NCBI GenBank assembly: GCA_025201375.1
Contig: JAIWZP010000020.1
Coordinates: 124,001 to 188,000 of the forward strand
Reading direction: 5' to 3'
DNA length: 64,000 bases
Source: Gongronella butleri
Lineage: Eukaryota; Mucoromycota; Mucoromycetes; Mucorales; Cunninghamellaceae
The notes under the pieces were generated by a model, which made no database searches, was not told the DNA's origin, and worked only from the letters and a program-made list of their open reading frames with translations. The translations under genes and the position numbers were made by a program. Below, piece after piece: positions 48,674-59,244 of the stretch (position 1 is the first letter of the stretch; every line of letters starts with the position of its first letter).

Positions 48674-48973
48674 ATGATGGCGCAACCCAGCACCCGTCAA
48701 ATTCAATTGGCGCGGAGATTCGTCATCGTGAGAAAGAAAAATCTTTTTCAGGGCCGGTCCTCCACACGCGTGGAGAAATTGACAGCTCGTGCGAGCACAA
48801 TTGTCATTCAGCCAAGGTGTCAGACAGCACGACAAGCCACGAAACGAGCGGATTTGGGCACGCAAACCGAGATTTTGGATCGTCAACGTACCATCCGCTC
48901 AACCTCCGAGGCTAGCTTGCTCGGTCCCCTCAACATGGATGGCACGGCCCTGCTAGCCGCAGAAAATTTGTAA
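48674..48973 (+). CDS. Candidate small basic protein, weak support
   Basis: A 99-codon frame reads MMAQPSTRQIQLARRFVIVR, then a mixed, fairly protein-like sequence (LGTQTEILDRQRTIRSTSEA, LLGPLNMDGTALLAAENL). The same frame stays open upstream to 48482. A pyrimidine-rich tract at 48533-48592 could be its promoter, divergent from ALT1. I recognise no family, and no intron supports it. It may be a chance frame. Confidence 0.28.
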   Translation: MMAQPSTRQIQLARRFVIVRKKNLFQGRSSTRVEKLTARASTIVIQPRCQTARQATKRADLGTQTEILDRQRTIRSTSEASLLGPLNMDGTALLAAENL

Positions 48974-49675
48974 TTCGCACGCGTCATGGCCCAATTTTTG
49001 CCCCATTTTCGCCCCATTTTACAACTGGTGAGCGCATCGTGCATTTACCAACAATAACATGCTCAATCGATGACGTGCACAAGATGCCAGCCTGGACATG
49101 AATAGTATCAGGCTTCCATTTGCTCCATCAGGCACGTTCTGGAAGATTGGACGCCACAAAAAAAAAAAAAAAAAAAAACGTAAAATGTGCCTGTAGAGAG
49201 CCACAGGTGTTTGACCAGTGCTTTTCGCGGGCACTAAATGCCGCCCGTACTCTCAGAAAACATCGTGTGCGCGCACAGCTGACGAAATACGACACATACA
49301 AAAAGTAAAAACGCAAAACTGCTCTGTGCACACTCTAATGGCCATTTTGTACCCTAAACATCGTAATATCATGCTGTTTTAGGCAGCATATGCGGCGATA
49401 CTCGTCTCCGTCTCTATCTAACATGCTTGAAACCTCGCGATTCAATCGTTGAAAGTCAAGTGTAAAATGCAAAAGGGGCAAAAATTGTCCTTTTGTTCTT
49501 ATTTTTGAGATTTGATTGGCCTACAGACATGAATAATACCTCAAAAGAAAACAAAAGCAACGCTCTGCAAGTTGCCCTTGTTGGCTGGGAAAGGGAGGAT
49601 GGCTGAATTGCGTCAAAAATCAAATTGGGCGTGACGCGCACGGTGCCAATAGCCCGAGCACAAGTGCGCCTCGCT

Positions 49676-49999
49676 TTTTTTTTTTTTTTTTTTTTGCCCA
49701 TCCCTCATTTCCAAGTCGTTTCCAACCACAATGAGCATCAGGACCGAAGAGTGCACCAATGCATCATTGTGAGAAGAGAGACAGGTGCAATGCACAAGAA
49801 CTGGCGGCAAAAAAAAAAAAAAAAAAAAAAAAAACCGCTTTTTTTGTCCGTCTCTCGTTTCTAACCAGAATGAGCATAGGACCAAAGAGTGGTTCAGTGC
49901 ATGATTTCTAGAAGAGAGAAAGATGCAATATGTGTAGGGACTTGCGGCTGTAAAAAAAAAAAAAAAAAAAAAAGGGACTTGCGGCACCAAAAAAAAAAA
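49676..49999. repeat. Tandem T-led, A-tailed units of about 140 bp
   Basis: Two related units and a third 3' fragment lie in tandem. Each full unit starts with a T run, then a TTTCYAACCA block, AATGAGCAT..GGACC, AAGAGTG and AGAAGAGAGA, and ends with GACTTGCGGC or ACTGGCGGC and an A run. The aligned AATGAGCAT words start at about 49730 and 49869. The third copy keeps only GGGACTTGCGGCACC plus its A run. The units have no coding capacity. Confidence 0.75.
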
Positions 50000-50287
50000 A
50001 AAAAAAAAACCAATTCAAGAGGCGCAAGGCTTTGCATGCATTGACCTACCCCTTTTGGATGAGTGTCCCAGGTTTTAAAACTGCCGCGTTCGTATTAAAT
50101 TAAGCTGCCGCGTTTTGCTACTTTTTTTTTCTAATGTTCACACTTCTTCATGCAACGACATGAGAGCCCAAAGACAAGCATAGTGCTTAATGCGGGCGGT
50201 GGCTTGCATCCTTTAGGGACTGCGGTCCCGAGTCAAAAATTCGAGCCAAAAATGGCAACCAAAAAAAAATTTTGAGAAAAAAAAAAG

Positions 50288-50294
50288 TATAAAA
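50288..50294 (+). promoter_or_regulatory. TATA box of a possible unannotated transcript
   Basis: TATAAAA is followed by a pyrimidine-rich stretch (50304-50336) ending in TTTCTTTAG, the same arrangement as promoters of real genes here. A 65-codon frame starts at 50364 but has no recognised motif. Confidence 0.4.
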
Positions 50295-50442
50295 GGAGGT
50301 CCTTTTTTCGCTCTTTCTCTCTCTTTTTTTTTTCTTTAGCACCGGACTCAAGATCTTTGCAGGATGAGGAACCCGGACCTCTCATTGATCTCCAACGCCA
50401 CTACCAGATTTACCCGGGGTGATGCTCGTGGTCTGCAAGGCT

Positions 50443-50467
50443 CACCTAGTGTGGGCCCCACTAGGTG
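50443..50467. other. Inverted repeat that can form a hairpin
   Basis: CACCTAGTG and CACTAGGTG are exact reverse complements separated by TGGGCCC, so the site is a near-perfect palindrome. It lies 150 bases after the TATA box at 50288. It could be an RNA hairpin or a protein-binding site. Confidence 0.55.
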
Positions 50468-51439
50468 GGAAACTTGTACGATGTCACCAGCACGCTCCAC
50501 CCTCGGCCAAAAGGCCTCCCCCACAATTCAAATATCAAATGAAAAAAAAAAAAAAACTTGAACACTTGCCCTTTTCAGTGTGTTCTTGTCAGCGTGACCA
50601 GTTTGTGATTGGATTCCTGGACGATGTCGACTTGTTTTTCTTGCGTTAAGCAGGCTCCTTGTTGTCATGCCGTAACTTTTGTGTCCCTTTTAAGCAGAAA
50701 AGTCGTTTTTTGTCCTCGTTTCGTCACCAAAAGATCCCAGAAACAAAACCAAAGCCGAGAGCTAGCTGTCTGAATTGTTTGCAACGTTGACATGGCGTCG
50801 ACATGGTGTGTGTGGAGCTAGACGTCGTCCTTTTGGCGCTCACTTGCTTTCAAAAGCGTTTTTCTCTGTCAGTTTCCGTTGTTTCGCCGCGAAACTAAGT
50901 TCAAAGGATAAAGGACAACCATGCGCATCTTTTGGTATTCAGGGCAGCAGTGTAGTTGGGTGAAACTGGCAACCCTGTTAGCATGAAGGTGCCTGATTCG
51001 GTCGTTTTACCAAAAAGACGCTTATGGAGTCCATGGAGACCGCCATGACGCCTATAGCGATACTTCTTTGGACCACAAAAACATAAAAACAGGGCCTCGA
51101 GCAAGAAAAAAAAAACACGTACGTTTATTTCACAAAGCTGAAAGTGACACTTTGGCCGTTTTTTGACGTTGCCCTTGCAAAAGCCCATGGAGTCGGCATG
51201 CCATGCGTTTTTTTTTTCAAATAAAAGTGAAGCCCTCCGTGGCCCAGCGGCTAGAAAGATCAAACAGTTCGACACCAACCGAAAAAAGAAAAAGAAAAAA
51301 GAGGACAAAGCTAAAGTAAAGGAGCGTAATTGGTAGTCTCGTGGATCAATGGACTTGTTGACGCTGCTCAGGCACCACCTGTCAGAGGTCCACTTGCCCA
51401 ATCAAGCAATTGTCAATCGGCGTTTGTATGATCCCCAGA

Positions 51440-51480
<41 letters not shown>

Positions 51481-52899
51481 GAGCGCTGATGAGGCGTTTT
51501 CTGCAAGTTGTGCTATCCGACCTGCCCAACACTGAGCCGCATCTGAGCAGAGTCACTCGTCAACAAGGCCACTCGTCACCAGGTGACAGTTGGAACCACC
51601 TTCGCGACTATTTGAACCGTGATGGTAAGAACGATAGCTGCAAATGCACATTTTCCGAGTTTTTGGGACAATGTGACTCGCTGCAGCCCTGAATTCCTCT
51701 TTTATTAGCGGGAAACCGCAGTGTCAGCTGTGGAAAACGCCTCAGGCTGGCGAATTTAAGCATCTTCCGGCGCGTTCTGGACAAATACAGCGAATGATTG
51801 AAAAATCAGCACTACTCGACCATTTAACACCAAACAGAGGACAGCCATCCGCTTTGAAAAGATACACAAGATGGCGCTGCCTTGGATGGTATCAGAAAAC
51901 GATCGAGATCCGAAGTGTAATGAGCACTCAAAGGCGCGAAAACACAAAATGCGGTCATTTTTCGTCGACTTTTCCTTGAGAGGACAAAAAGAGGCAATTT
52001 GCGTTTTACGTTCGCCATATGTGTGAATGGCGTTGGCAATCTGAGGACCTAAATCTCTCCATTTCAAGTTCTCGACTGCACTCCTTTGAAAATTCGTCAT
52101 TTTGAAAATTGCCCATTGCACACCTTCCAGTGACCGCAGCGCGCCAAGCCTTGGTTCATTTGGACGAGAAAGCGTGCCATTTGCTGATCAAGCGAGGAAA
52201 ATGGCCATGTAGGCCAAAGTCTTTGAGAATTGATCAAAAGAGCTAAAATAAGCAAAATATGCCATTTTCTCGGTGACCAACTCATTCATGTCTAGTTTTT
52301 GCAGCGCAACGCGCGACACCTTCAACAAAAGCCCAATCCGGATGCCGCAAGCTGGATGTACATTAGCTGAAAAAAAGCACCAAATGGGCATAAACGCAAA
52401 AATTTCAAGATGTGGGTGCTGCAATGAGCCGATTTCTGGGCAAACTGAATAAAATCGAGGCAAGTCGAGGCGGTAAAACCGGATAACAACGTTGTTGAAA
52501 TGTGCCCTGCTGCGTTGTCCAGAAGGACCTGGAAGGATCGGTAGGCTTCCATTGAAAAAGCGCGTTCCGCAGCAAAACATCCGTCCATGACGACCCATTC
52601 AATGGTACGCGCTCCGAGCCTTATTTAATGACCCGAAAGAATGATTTGCATACACGTAAAAGGGGTCTGGGATTGCCTTTAAGGCTCTCTTTTGGCGCAG
52701 TACGGGCAAAAATGATCTGAAACGAAGGAAAAAGGGGTGATGGGGCAGCTGATTTGTCATCGGTCCTGGAAATGCAAATAAAAAGGGGGTGCAGCAAATC
52801 ATGCGGAACTTTCACGTTTCTTTTCCCGCCCTTTCTTTTTTTTTTTCTTTTTTTTTCATTTTTCGTTTTTTCGTTTTTTCACTCTTTGCCTTTTTGTCC

Positions 52900-54600
52900 A
52901 TGTCACTTCCCACAGCCGAGTTGCACGATATTCTTACTGCGGTGGACCAGGTGGCTGCCAGTCGCACGCCGGTGAATGCGGTGGAGCGTCTCGTTGTCGA
53001 TGAAACGTGGAATAGCTTTTACACGGTGCGCGAGTGTCTGCAACAGCCGCCCACGGACCCGACCCTGACCCAAAAGAACCTGACGGCCCTGTATCTGCAA
53101 CTCTGCCGCCTGCACCATCTATTTCAGCAACAGCAGCAAGAGGACGATGCCCTGGTGCAGCGTCTTGGTGCCATCATTGAACAAGGCGTGGGTCCCTGTC
53201 TTTCAGACGCCAGTGCCACTAGTCATTCGATCGCTGCGGCAAGAAGCATGTCGCCGTCGCCACCTGCATCGCCCACGTTGGCAGCAGCTTTCCAAGAAGG
53301 CGAACATGTGATCAGCCAGGAGCAATTGCAACGTGTTTTGGCCGGATTTGCGCCATCCGAGCTTTCCAACGAGCAATTGGCACACGATCTTGTCCTGGAC
53401 CCCGAATACACCGTTAAACCGGCGCAGAAGCATCCTCTCCAAGCGCGCGTCGAAGCAATTGCCAAGCAAGCATTCTATGACCAGATAGATGCCGCGTACG
53501 AAGACGAAAATTACGATCAGCTGCTGCCTCTGCTTACGGATCTCAAAGACCGCCTGCTCGCCCTGGCACCTGACCGCACTCGCGCACAACTGGACGACAA
53601 ATTCGATCTGCAATTGGCTCGCCAACAAATGCAAAATCCGCCGTTCTTATGGCGTGACTGGGCGCTTGCCTTTGTCGACACCATGGCCACCATGGTTGCG
53701 CCTGTGCGTGACCGCGCCATCCAGCAATTGCGCACCCATATCAACAGCAGCTCCACAACAAGCACGCCTGGCCAGATCTTTGCAGAAATCATGGCCATGC
53801 TGGAGAAAATGTCCATGGATTTGGCCAATTTCCGCCTCCAATCGCTGCGCCCGCACTTGCTACCGATCGCCGTCGACTATGAGCGTGGAAAATTCTCAAA
53901 AGCGATTCAAGAAAGCAACGTCGGCCTCGCAAACACGCGCCAATGGCTGCAAAAGAGCCTGCACGGCGCCAATTTCACGAATGACGCGGATTTACGCCAG
54001 AAAATGAGCTATGCATACACGCAATTGGTATCTGCATCGTCGGCATGGACGCGTCTCACGTGCCCCGAGACATGCTTGCTGGATTTGGACCGCGTGGTGC
54101 AATTTCAAAACAAAGTGCAAACCATGGTCGTGACCGCGTGTTTGATGCTGCTTGCCCAGCAATTCAACGCCAATCAACAGCAGCAGCAGCAGCAACAGCC
54201 GCAACAGCAACAACAGCGTCAGCAACAGCAGCAACAGCTTGCACATCGCTTTTTGGACCTTTTAGACGAGACAGACCCGCCAACACGGCTTGCACACCTG
54301 TCTGCTGAGCTTGAAAAGCATGTCCCCGAGGCGCAGCGGTCCATGTGTCAGCGCATGGTCAGCAAGACGCTGCAGGAGTCCGATCCTGTGTTCCAGGTCC
54401 TGTTCAAACGCGTGACAGCAAGCATTCGTGCATTTCTCGCCACAGGCAAGCTTGTCCACGATGCAAGCCTTGCTCCCATCCGCGACCCGCTCACACGCCT
54501 CGTCAAGCGCATCGCCCTCTTTGCCCACTACAACGAAAAGGTCTATGAAACATGGTACAGGGACCTGATTGCGTCCATAGATCGTCCCCTGGCCGTCTAA
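52900..54600 (+). CDS. TCP11/Sok1 family protein
   Basis: A 566-residue, intron-free TCP11-family protein. Yeast Sok1, a member, suppresses loss of protein kinase A. Family landmarks are LAHDLVLDPEYTVKP, AFYDQIDAAYEDENYDQLLPLLTDLKDRLLAL, FVDTMATMVAPVRDRAIQQLR, LEKMSMDLANFRLQSLRPHLLPIAVDYERGKF and DPLTRLVKRIALFAHYNEKVY. A polyglutamine stretch of about 20 residues sits near residues 424-446. I chose the ATG at 52900 (MSLPTAELHDILTAVDQ) because the upstream in-frame ATG at 52789 would translate the T-rich promoter as a run of phenylalanine. Function in this fungus is inferred only from the family. Confidence 0.88.
   Translation: MSLPTAELHDILTAVDQVAASRTPVNAVERLVVDETWNSFYTVRECLQQPPTDPTLTQKNLTALYLQLCRLHHLFQQQQQEDDALVQRLGAIIEQGVGPCLSDASATSHSIAAARSMSPSPPASPTLAAAFQEGEHVISQEQLQRVLAGFAPSELSNEQLAHDLVLDPEYTVKPAQKHPLQARVEAIAKQAFYDQIDAAYEDENYDQLLPLLTDLKDRLLALAPDRTRAQLDDKFDLQLARQQMQNPPFLWRDWALAFVDTMATMVAPVRDRAIQQLRTHINSSSTTSTPGQIFAEIMAMLEKMSMDLANFRLQSLRPHLLPIAVDYERGKFSKAIQESNVGLANTRQWLQKSLHGANFTNDADLRQKMSYAYTQLVSASSAWTRLTCPETCLLDLDRVVQFQNKVQTMVVTACLMLLAQQFNANQQQQQQQQPQQQQQRQQQQQQLAHRFLDLLDETDPPTRLAHLSAELEKHVPEAQRSMCQRMVSKTLQESDPVFQVLFKRVTASIRAFLATGKLVHDASLAPIRDPLTRLVKRIALFAHYNEKVYETWYRDLIASIDRPLAV
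54175..54240 (+). repeat. CAG/CAA run encoding polyglutamine
   Basis: About 20 CAG and CAA codons, broken by single Pro and Arg codons, lie inside the TCP11 gene. The codon mixture suggests selection for glutamine rather than pure slippage. Confidence 0.8.
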
Positions 54601-55260
54601 AAGGAGTCAAAAAGATACCCCCTACCAACAATGAAGAACCAAAATCATGCATAGAGATAAAGAACCTCGGGCGCGCGTTGCCGCGCCCGATTTTTGTACG
54701 TAAATTTTGTGCCATTTACCAGGTTGCTGGGCATTCTTTGCGCTTTCAACCACGATTCAGAATCAATTCAACCGGCTCACCCAATGGACGAAAAAAGAAA
54801 GGGGTCCGCGCGCTTGGAGCCCATTGAATCCAAATTTGGGGACAAGCAAGAATCGTTTTCTTTTTTTTTTATTTCTCGAGGCCCTATTTTCATTTTATTT
54901 TATTTTATTTTTTTGCGAAGAGGAGCTTACATTCCATCTTTTTTTTGCACTTGGGGCGCGTATCTCATTGTTTACCACGTACGTGCATACCATGCATTGC
55001 GTGGATAAAAGAGTTCATCCGAAGCCGGTTACTTGCTGCACGAACAAAGAGATTTATAAAAAAAAGGGAGGTCAGAGAGAACCAAGACGGTCGTTGATGC
55101 AGCCAAAATGGGGGCAGAGGTCGAGAAGCAACAAAAAAAGGGGAGGGAAGGGAGACAGGGGAGAGGGACAGTCAGCATCGGTACGCGCCGAAATTCCGCG
55201 TTTCGCTTATTTTATAAATTGGAGGCCTGCAAAGTCCAATGTTGTCTCTTTTTTCTCAAC
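54601..55260. other. Intergenic region
   Basis: AT-rich spacer between tandem plus-strand genes. It holds a GGGCGCGCGTTGCCGCGCCC inverted repeat near 54668 that might form a hairpin in the TCP11 3' untranslated region, and T/A-rich blocks. The last 40 bases before the next ATG are pyrimidine-rich. Confidence 0.5.
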
Positions 55261-57089
55261 ATGCTATTGTTTCTCGTTCTTTTCAGCGCCATCCTAGGCG
55301 CAATGGCCGCGCTTGACATGATGCGGCCCGTGGATGACTATCGAGCACCTCAAAAGATTGGCTTTGGCGCTGTTGGAGGTGGATCATCGCATTATTTCTG
55401 GGTCCTGGAGATCATGGCGCAACTGGAGCAACGTGGCCATCAGACCACGTTATACACCAGAGTAGGGCAACCACAAAAAAAAGAAGTTGACCATAGTCAT
55501 CCTAATTCCTTGTTTTCAGGGTGAATCAATGCGCTTTGCGCGCGAATACGGCATTGACGCGCACTTGGTGGGCGGGACAACAAACTTTTTGAATACCAAA
55601 GGCAACGACACTCGCGTGGCAAAGGGAATGCAGCATCAAAAACCGAATTTGCTCGAATTTGCATCCCGTCTCTTGCCCATGATTTTGTCCATGTACCCGG
55701 AAGGTAAAAACACGCCTCTTTTTATTTTTTGTCGACTCACCCATGGATTTATATAGAGTACACCGAATATGAACGCGTTTTTGCCTCAGATGACGCGCCG
55801 ACACTCATGATTTGCGATTCGTTTGCCATTGCGTGCGTGGATGCTGCCGCAAAGGCCGGAATTCCTGTGGTGGTGACTTCCACCATGGCATTCACAAAGG
55901 GTAATAAACGGAAGGAAGAAAAAGGGAAAAAAGGAGGAGAAAAAAAGAAAGAAAAAAAGGGAAATAGAAACAAAGGCATTGACGCGACGCGCGTCGCATT
56001 GGAATTATAGATGCAAGGACGTCTTATGTGACGACGGACATCCCATCGTTCCATCATCCAACCATTGAGACGGCGACACTCATGGAGCGTGCGCAATATC
56101 ACATTGCCAAATGGATCATGCATTTCAAAATCACACAACTCGATTTGCCGGCGTTCCAATTCCAGCGAGACCGAGGGATCCCGCTGACCACCAGCATATA
56201 CGGTGTTCACGCGCATACATCGCTCAAGCTCATCAACAATTTGTTTGGATTGGAAGCTGCGCGCCCGCTCGGCCCACTCGTCGAAATGATTGGCCCCATC
56301 ATGCGCAAATCGTACGCGCCATTGACAGACGACATCAAGGCCTTTTTGGACGCGCACACACGCGTCGCATACGTTGCATTTGGCCAGCACGCGGTGCCCT
56401 CGGAGGAAGACACCGTGTGGATTGTGCAAGCTCTGGAGGAATTGATCAATGACGGCGAACTTGACGGTGTGTTGTGGGCATCAGCACCCAACCACCCCGC
56501 CGTTGCCCGTAAAATTCATATCGACACCCAAAATCGCTTTTTCATCGCTTCATGGGTGCCGCAATTCGCGATCCTCAGCCACAAGCATACCGTGCTCTTT
56601 GTGACCCACGGCGGCATGGGCTCGGTGCACGAGGCGCTGTTCAATCGCGTGCGACTCTTTGTTTTCCCGTTTTTTGGTGATCAGCCGCTGACAGCGCGCC
56701 TTGTCGACCAATTGCAGCTGGGCACAGGCATGCCCACAGCCGGCATCGAGTACACGCACGCCAATTACCGCGTCCTCGTCGAGAAAATACGCGACGCACT
56801 CACCAGCCACGACATCGGGCAAAGAATCGATCATTACGCGCGTGTCGTGCAAATCCGTGCCAAAAATGCGGCTCAGCGTGGCGCCGACATTGTCGAGGAA
56901 GTTCTGTTTGGCGCCATGCCTGGCGGCCACGTGTTCCACCGTCAGGACGTCGCCCATCGCATCCCCTGGTTCTCGCGCAACAATTATGATCTTTGGCTTC
57001 TACTTTTCGTAGCCATTTTATTGCCAATGCGCCTTTTCCAACATGTCGTGAAAATATGCAATCAAAACGAAAAAATAAAAATGAATTGA
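55261..57089 (+). CDS. Membrane-anchored UDP-glycosyltransferase
   Basis: A GT1-family UDP-glycosyltransferase with the layout of animal UGTs: signal peptide, lumenal domains and a C-terminal anchor. Residues 1-17 (MLLFLVLFSAILGAMAA) form the signal peptide. The donor-binding signature is FIASWVPQFAILSHKHTVLFVTHGGMGSVHEALF, then FGDQPLTARLVDQLQLG. The C-terminus has a hydrophobic segment (LWLLLFVAILLPMRLF) and a short basic cytosolic tail. Exons are 55261-55461, 55520-55703, 55757-55900 and 56011-57089, giving 535 residues. The usual catalytic histidine position would be near GGGSSHYFWVLEIM. The acceptor is probably lipophilic (sterol or other lipid), which is an inference. Confidence 0.9.
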
Positions 57090-57150
57090 GGGTCCGCCGC
57101 TTCCTGTTTTCGTTCTTTTTCTCTGTTTTTTACTCCCCTTTTTGTAATTT

Positions 57151-58011
57151 ATGGGTAACCAGCGCGTGTTTCTGGACGTGGCTATTGGTGATATTGCGAC
57201 GTACGCCGACGAAAAAGCGCGACACAGCAAGGCCGAGGCCTGGGTCAAGCAGTGGGCCGCGACATATGGCCTTCAGAGCGACGTGCTCGACGACCTGGAC
57301 GACACGGACAAGGACACCGTGCGCGATATGGTCGCCAGCGATCCCACCGCACAACAAGAACGCTGGCTCGTCGACGCACCCACGCCGCTCGGCGGCGGAC
57401 GCTTGGTGTTTGACCTGTGGAACGAAAAATGCCCAAAGACGTGCGACAATTTCGCCACGCTGTGCCAGGGAACAAAAATTGGCAAGGCCTCGAAAAAGCC
57501 TTTGCACTACAAGTCGACGCATCTCTTCCGCCTAGTGCCCAATTTCATCATCCAAGGCGGCGATGTCACAAGAGGTATAAAAAAAAAAAAAAAAAAAAAA
57601 CAGAAAAAAAAACTAGCCCATTGACCCATCATTTTACTTGATAGATGACGGCTCAGGCGGTGACTCGATCTTCAATGGCAAATTCAACGATGAAAAAGCC
57701 GGCCTCGTCAAGTTTGGCGCGGCCGGTCAACTGGCCATGGCCAATAGGTACGCGCTTTTTCTTTTTTTTTTCATTGTTGATCATCTTTTTTTTTTATTTT
57801 TAGTGGAAAAAACTCAAACACGTCTCAATTCTTCGTGACCTTGGCGGATCGAGAGAGCAACCCCAAGGCTTTTGGGAAAATCGACACCAAATATGTCGTT
57901 TTTGGGCAACTCGTCGAGGGGCACAACATTTTGGAGCAGCTCAATCGCGTCGACACGAAAAACGAGACACCCCAGGAGCAAATCACGGTCACAGATTGTG
58001 GCCTTTGCTAA
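57151..58011 (+). CDS. Cyclophilin-type peptidyl-prolyl isomerase with insertion
   Basis: A 244-residue cyclophilin in three exons (57151-57574, 57645-57747, 57804-58011). The fold is recognisable: RVFLDVAIGD, RLVFDLWNEKCPKTCDNFATLC, the catalytic-arginine strand HLFRLVPNFIIQGGDVTR, NSNTSQFFVTL and VVFGQLVEGHNILEQL. About 65 extra residues, mostly helical and charged, sit between the first two strands. The site usually holding the cyclosporin-contacting tryptophan (before xxKYVVFG) is not tryptophan here. The FHR motif reads LFR, keeping the arginine. This suggests a distinct, possibly cyclosporin-insensitive branch. Isomerase activity is inferred. Confidence 0.88.
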
Positions 58012-58533
58012 TGGCCCATTGTAACAATAATATTGCATGCCATTATCAACGAAAAAAAGGACAATTGTAAATAAAAAAGGGAATTGGAATCCAAATCATG
58101 TAAGAGTGACATCCGATGACACCCCGCACGCGCTTCTAGCGCTCGGTTTCATCTATAGCTGCCACCATGGCATGCAAATCTAAACAGGTCGCAAGACGCT
58201 AATTCAGAAGAAAATCGCAAAAAGAGTATCCAGTTCTCGGACCATGTTCATTTCGAAAAGCTTTGGTGCTGCTGCTGGAACATTCTTTGCTTTGAATGTC
58301 AAATCGACATTCTGGCGCGGGTCAGGTGAGAGGGGCACGAGGCGAGGTGGCACAGCAAGAAAAAATGGCTGAATGGTGCCATTTCTTTTGAGATCGACCC
58401 GCCATTGAGTGCCTCATTGGTCCGCTCATGGAGGGCGGGCGAATGGCTTGTCCGTCGGTGGACAAATTCCAATTTTGCGGTCTTTTTTTTTTTTTTCTTC
58501 CCCCTTTTCTTTTTCCCAGTCTCTCAACTTTTG
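58012..58533. other. Intergenic region
   Basis: Spacer between cyclophilin and DHFR. It ends with a T/C tract (58483-58525) directly before the DHFR ATG. No coding feature or repeat is supported. Confidence 0.5.
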
Positions 58534-59223
58534 ATGACAATCTCAGAACAAGCGCACGAGCCGCCCATCATTGCAGTGGCAGCGGCGCTGGTCAAGACCA
58601 AGGGAATTGGGTACGAGAATGATCTTCCTTGGAAATTGCCACCAGATTGGCTCTTTTTCCAGGGCGTGACGACAAAAGCATATCAAAACACACATTTGAC
58701 GCTTGACGACGAGTCCGACTGGCACAATGTGGTCATCATGGGCCGCCTGTCCTGGGAATCCGTCCCCATGCAGGGCAAGCCGCTGGAAAATCGCTTCAAC
58801 ATTGTGGTCTCAAGGTCCTACAAACAGGTAAAAATAAAAAACAGCTACAAGAGGACGGAATTGACCCATTTTTTTCTTCAGCTTCCGCGCCCATTTAAGC
58901 ACGCTGCGCACACCCCGTCGCTGCCAAGTGCCATTGACATGGCCAAAAAGCTGCAAAAGGAGCATGGCCGCATCTTTGTGCTCGGTGGTGCGCAGATTTA
59001 CAACGAGGCGATCATGGAGCGGCATTGCACGCATATTCTGCTGACACACATTCACGCGGAAGACGAGATTGCGTGCGACGCTTACTTTCCCACGATCGAT
59101 CCTGCGCATTATCGCGTGGCGTCCCATGACGAATTGGAGCAATTGGTCCAGCAACCAGTGCCACGCGGAATACAGAAACACGAAAAGCTACAATACCAAT
59201 TTGTTCTCTATGTTCGCGTGTAA
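58534..59223 (+). CDS. DFR1: Dihydrofolate reductase
   Basis: Reduces dihydrofolate to tetrahydrofolate with NADPH for thymidylate and purine synthesis. Two exons (58534-58827 and 58882-59223) encode 211 residues, typical of fungal DHFR. Landmarks are IIAVAAALVKTKGIGYENDLPWKLPPDW (substrate loop), NVVIMGRLSWESVP, RFNIVVSRS, and the NADPH site IFVLGGAQIYNEAI with the double glycine. The end LQYQFVLYVRV matches the C-terminal strand. The stop lies 21 bases from the stop of the convergent next gene. Confidence 0.95.
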   Translation: MTISEQAHEPPIIAVAAALVKTKGIGYENDLPWKLPPDWLFFQGVTTKAYQNTHLTLDDESDWHNVVIMGRLSWESVPMQGKPLENRFNIVVSRSYKQVKIKNSYKRTELTHFFLQLPRPFKHAAHTPSLPSAIDMAKKLQKEHGRIFVLGGAQIYNEAIMERHCTHILLTHIHAEDEIACDAYFPTIDPAHYRVASHDELEQLVQQPVPRGIQKHEKLQYQFVLYVRV

Positions 59224-59244
59224 AATCGACCCTTTTTTATTATT

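Larger units (their letters stand above)
48140..52899. other. Largest gene-poor region, 4.8 kb
   Basis: AT-rich and full of A and T runs, including a 38-base A run ending at 51479. It holds short A-tailed repeats (49676-49999), a TATA-led unit (50288-50650), a candidate small gene (48674-48973) and a degenerate tRNA-like motif near 51240. Minus-strand frames at 51756-52600 are not convincing proteins. A T/C tract at 52825-52895 is the promoter of the TCP11 gene. Confidence 0.55.

Noticed and set aside
51756..52600. Minus-strand frame containing LLDNAAGH, like the DDE motif of Tigger/pogo transposases
   Set aside because: Only one short motif fits. The expected PPNTTSLLQPLDQG region does not follow in any frame, the frames are short, and no terminal repeats were found.
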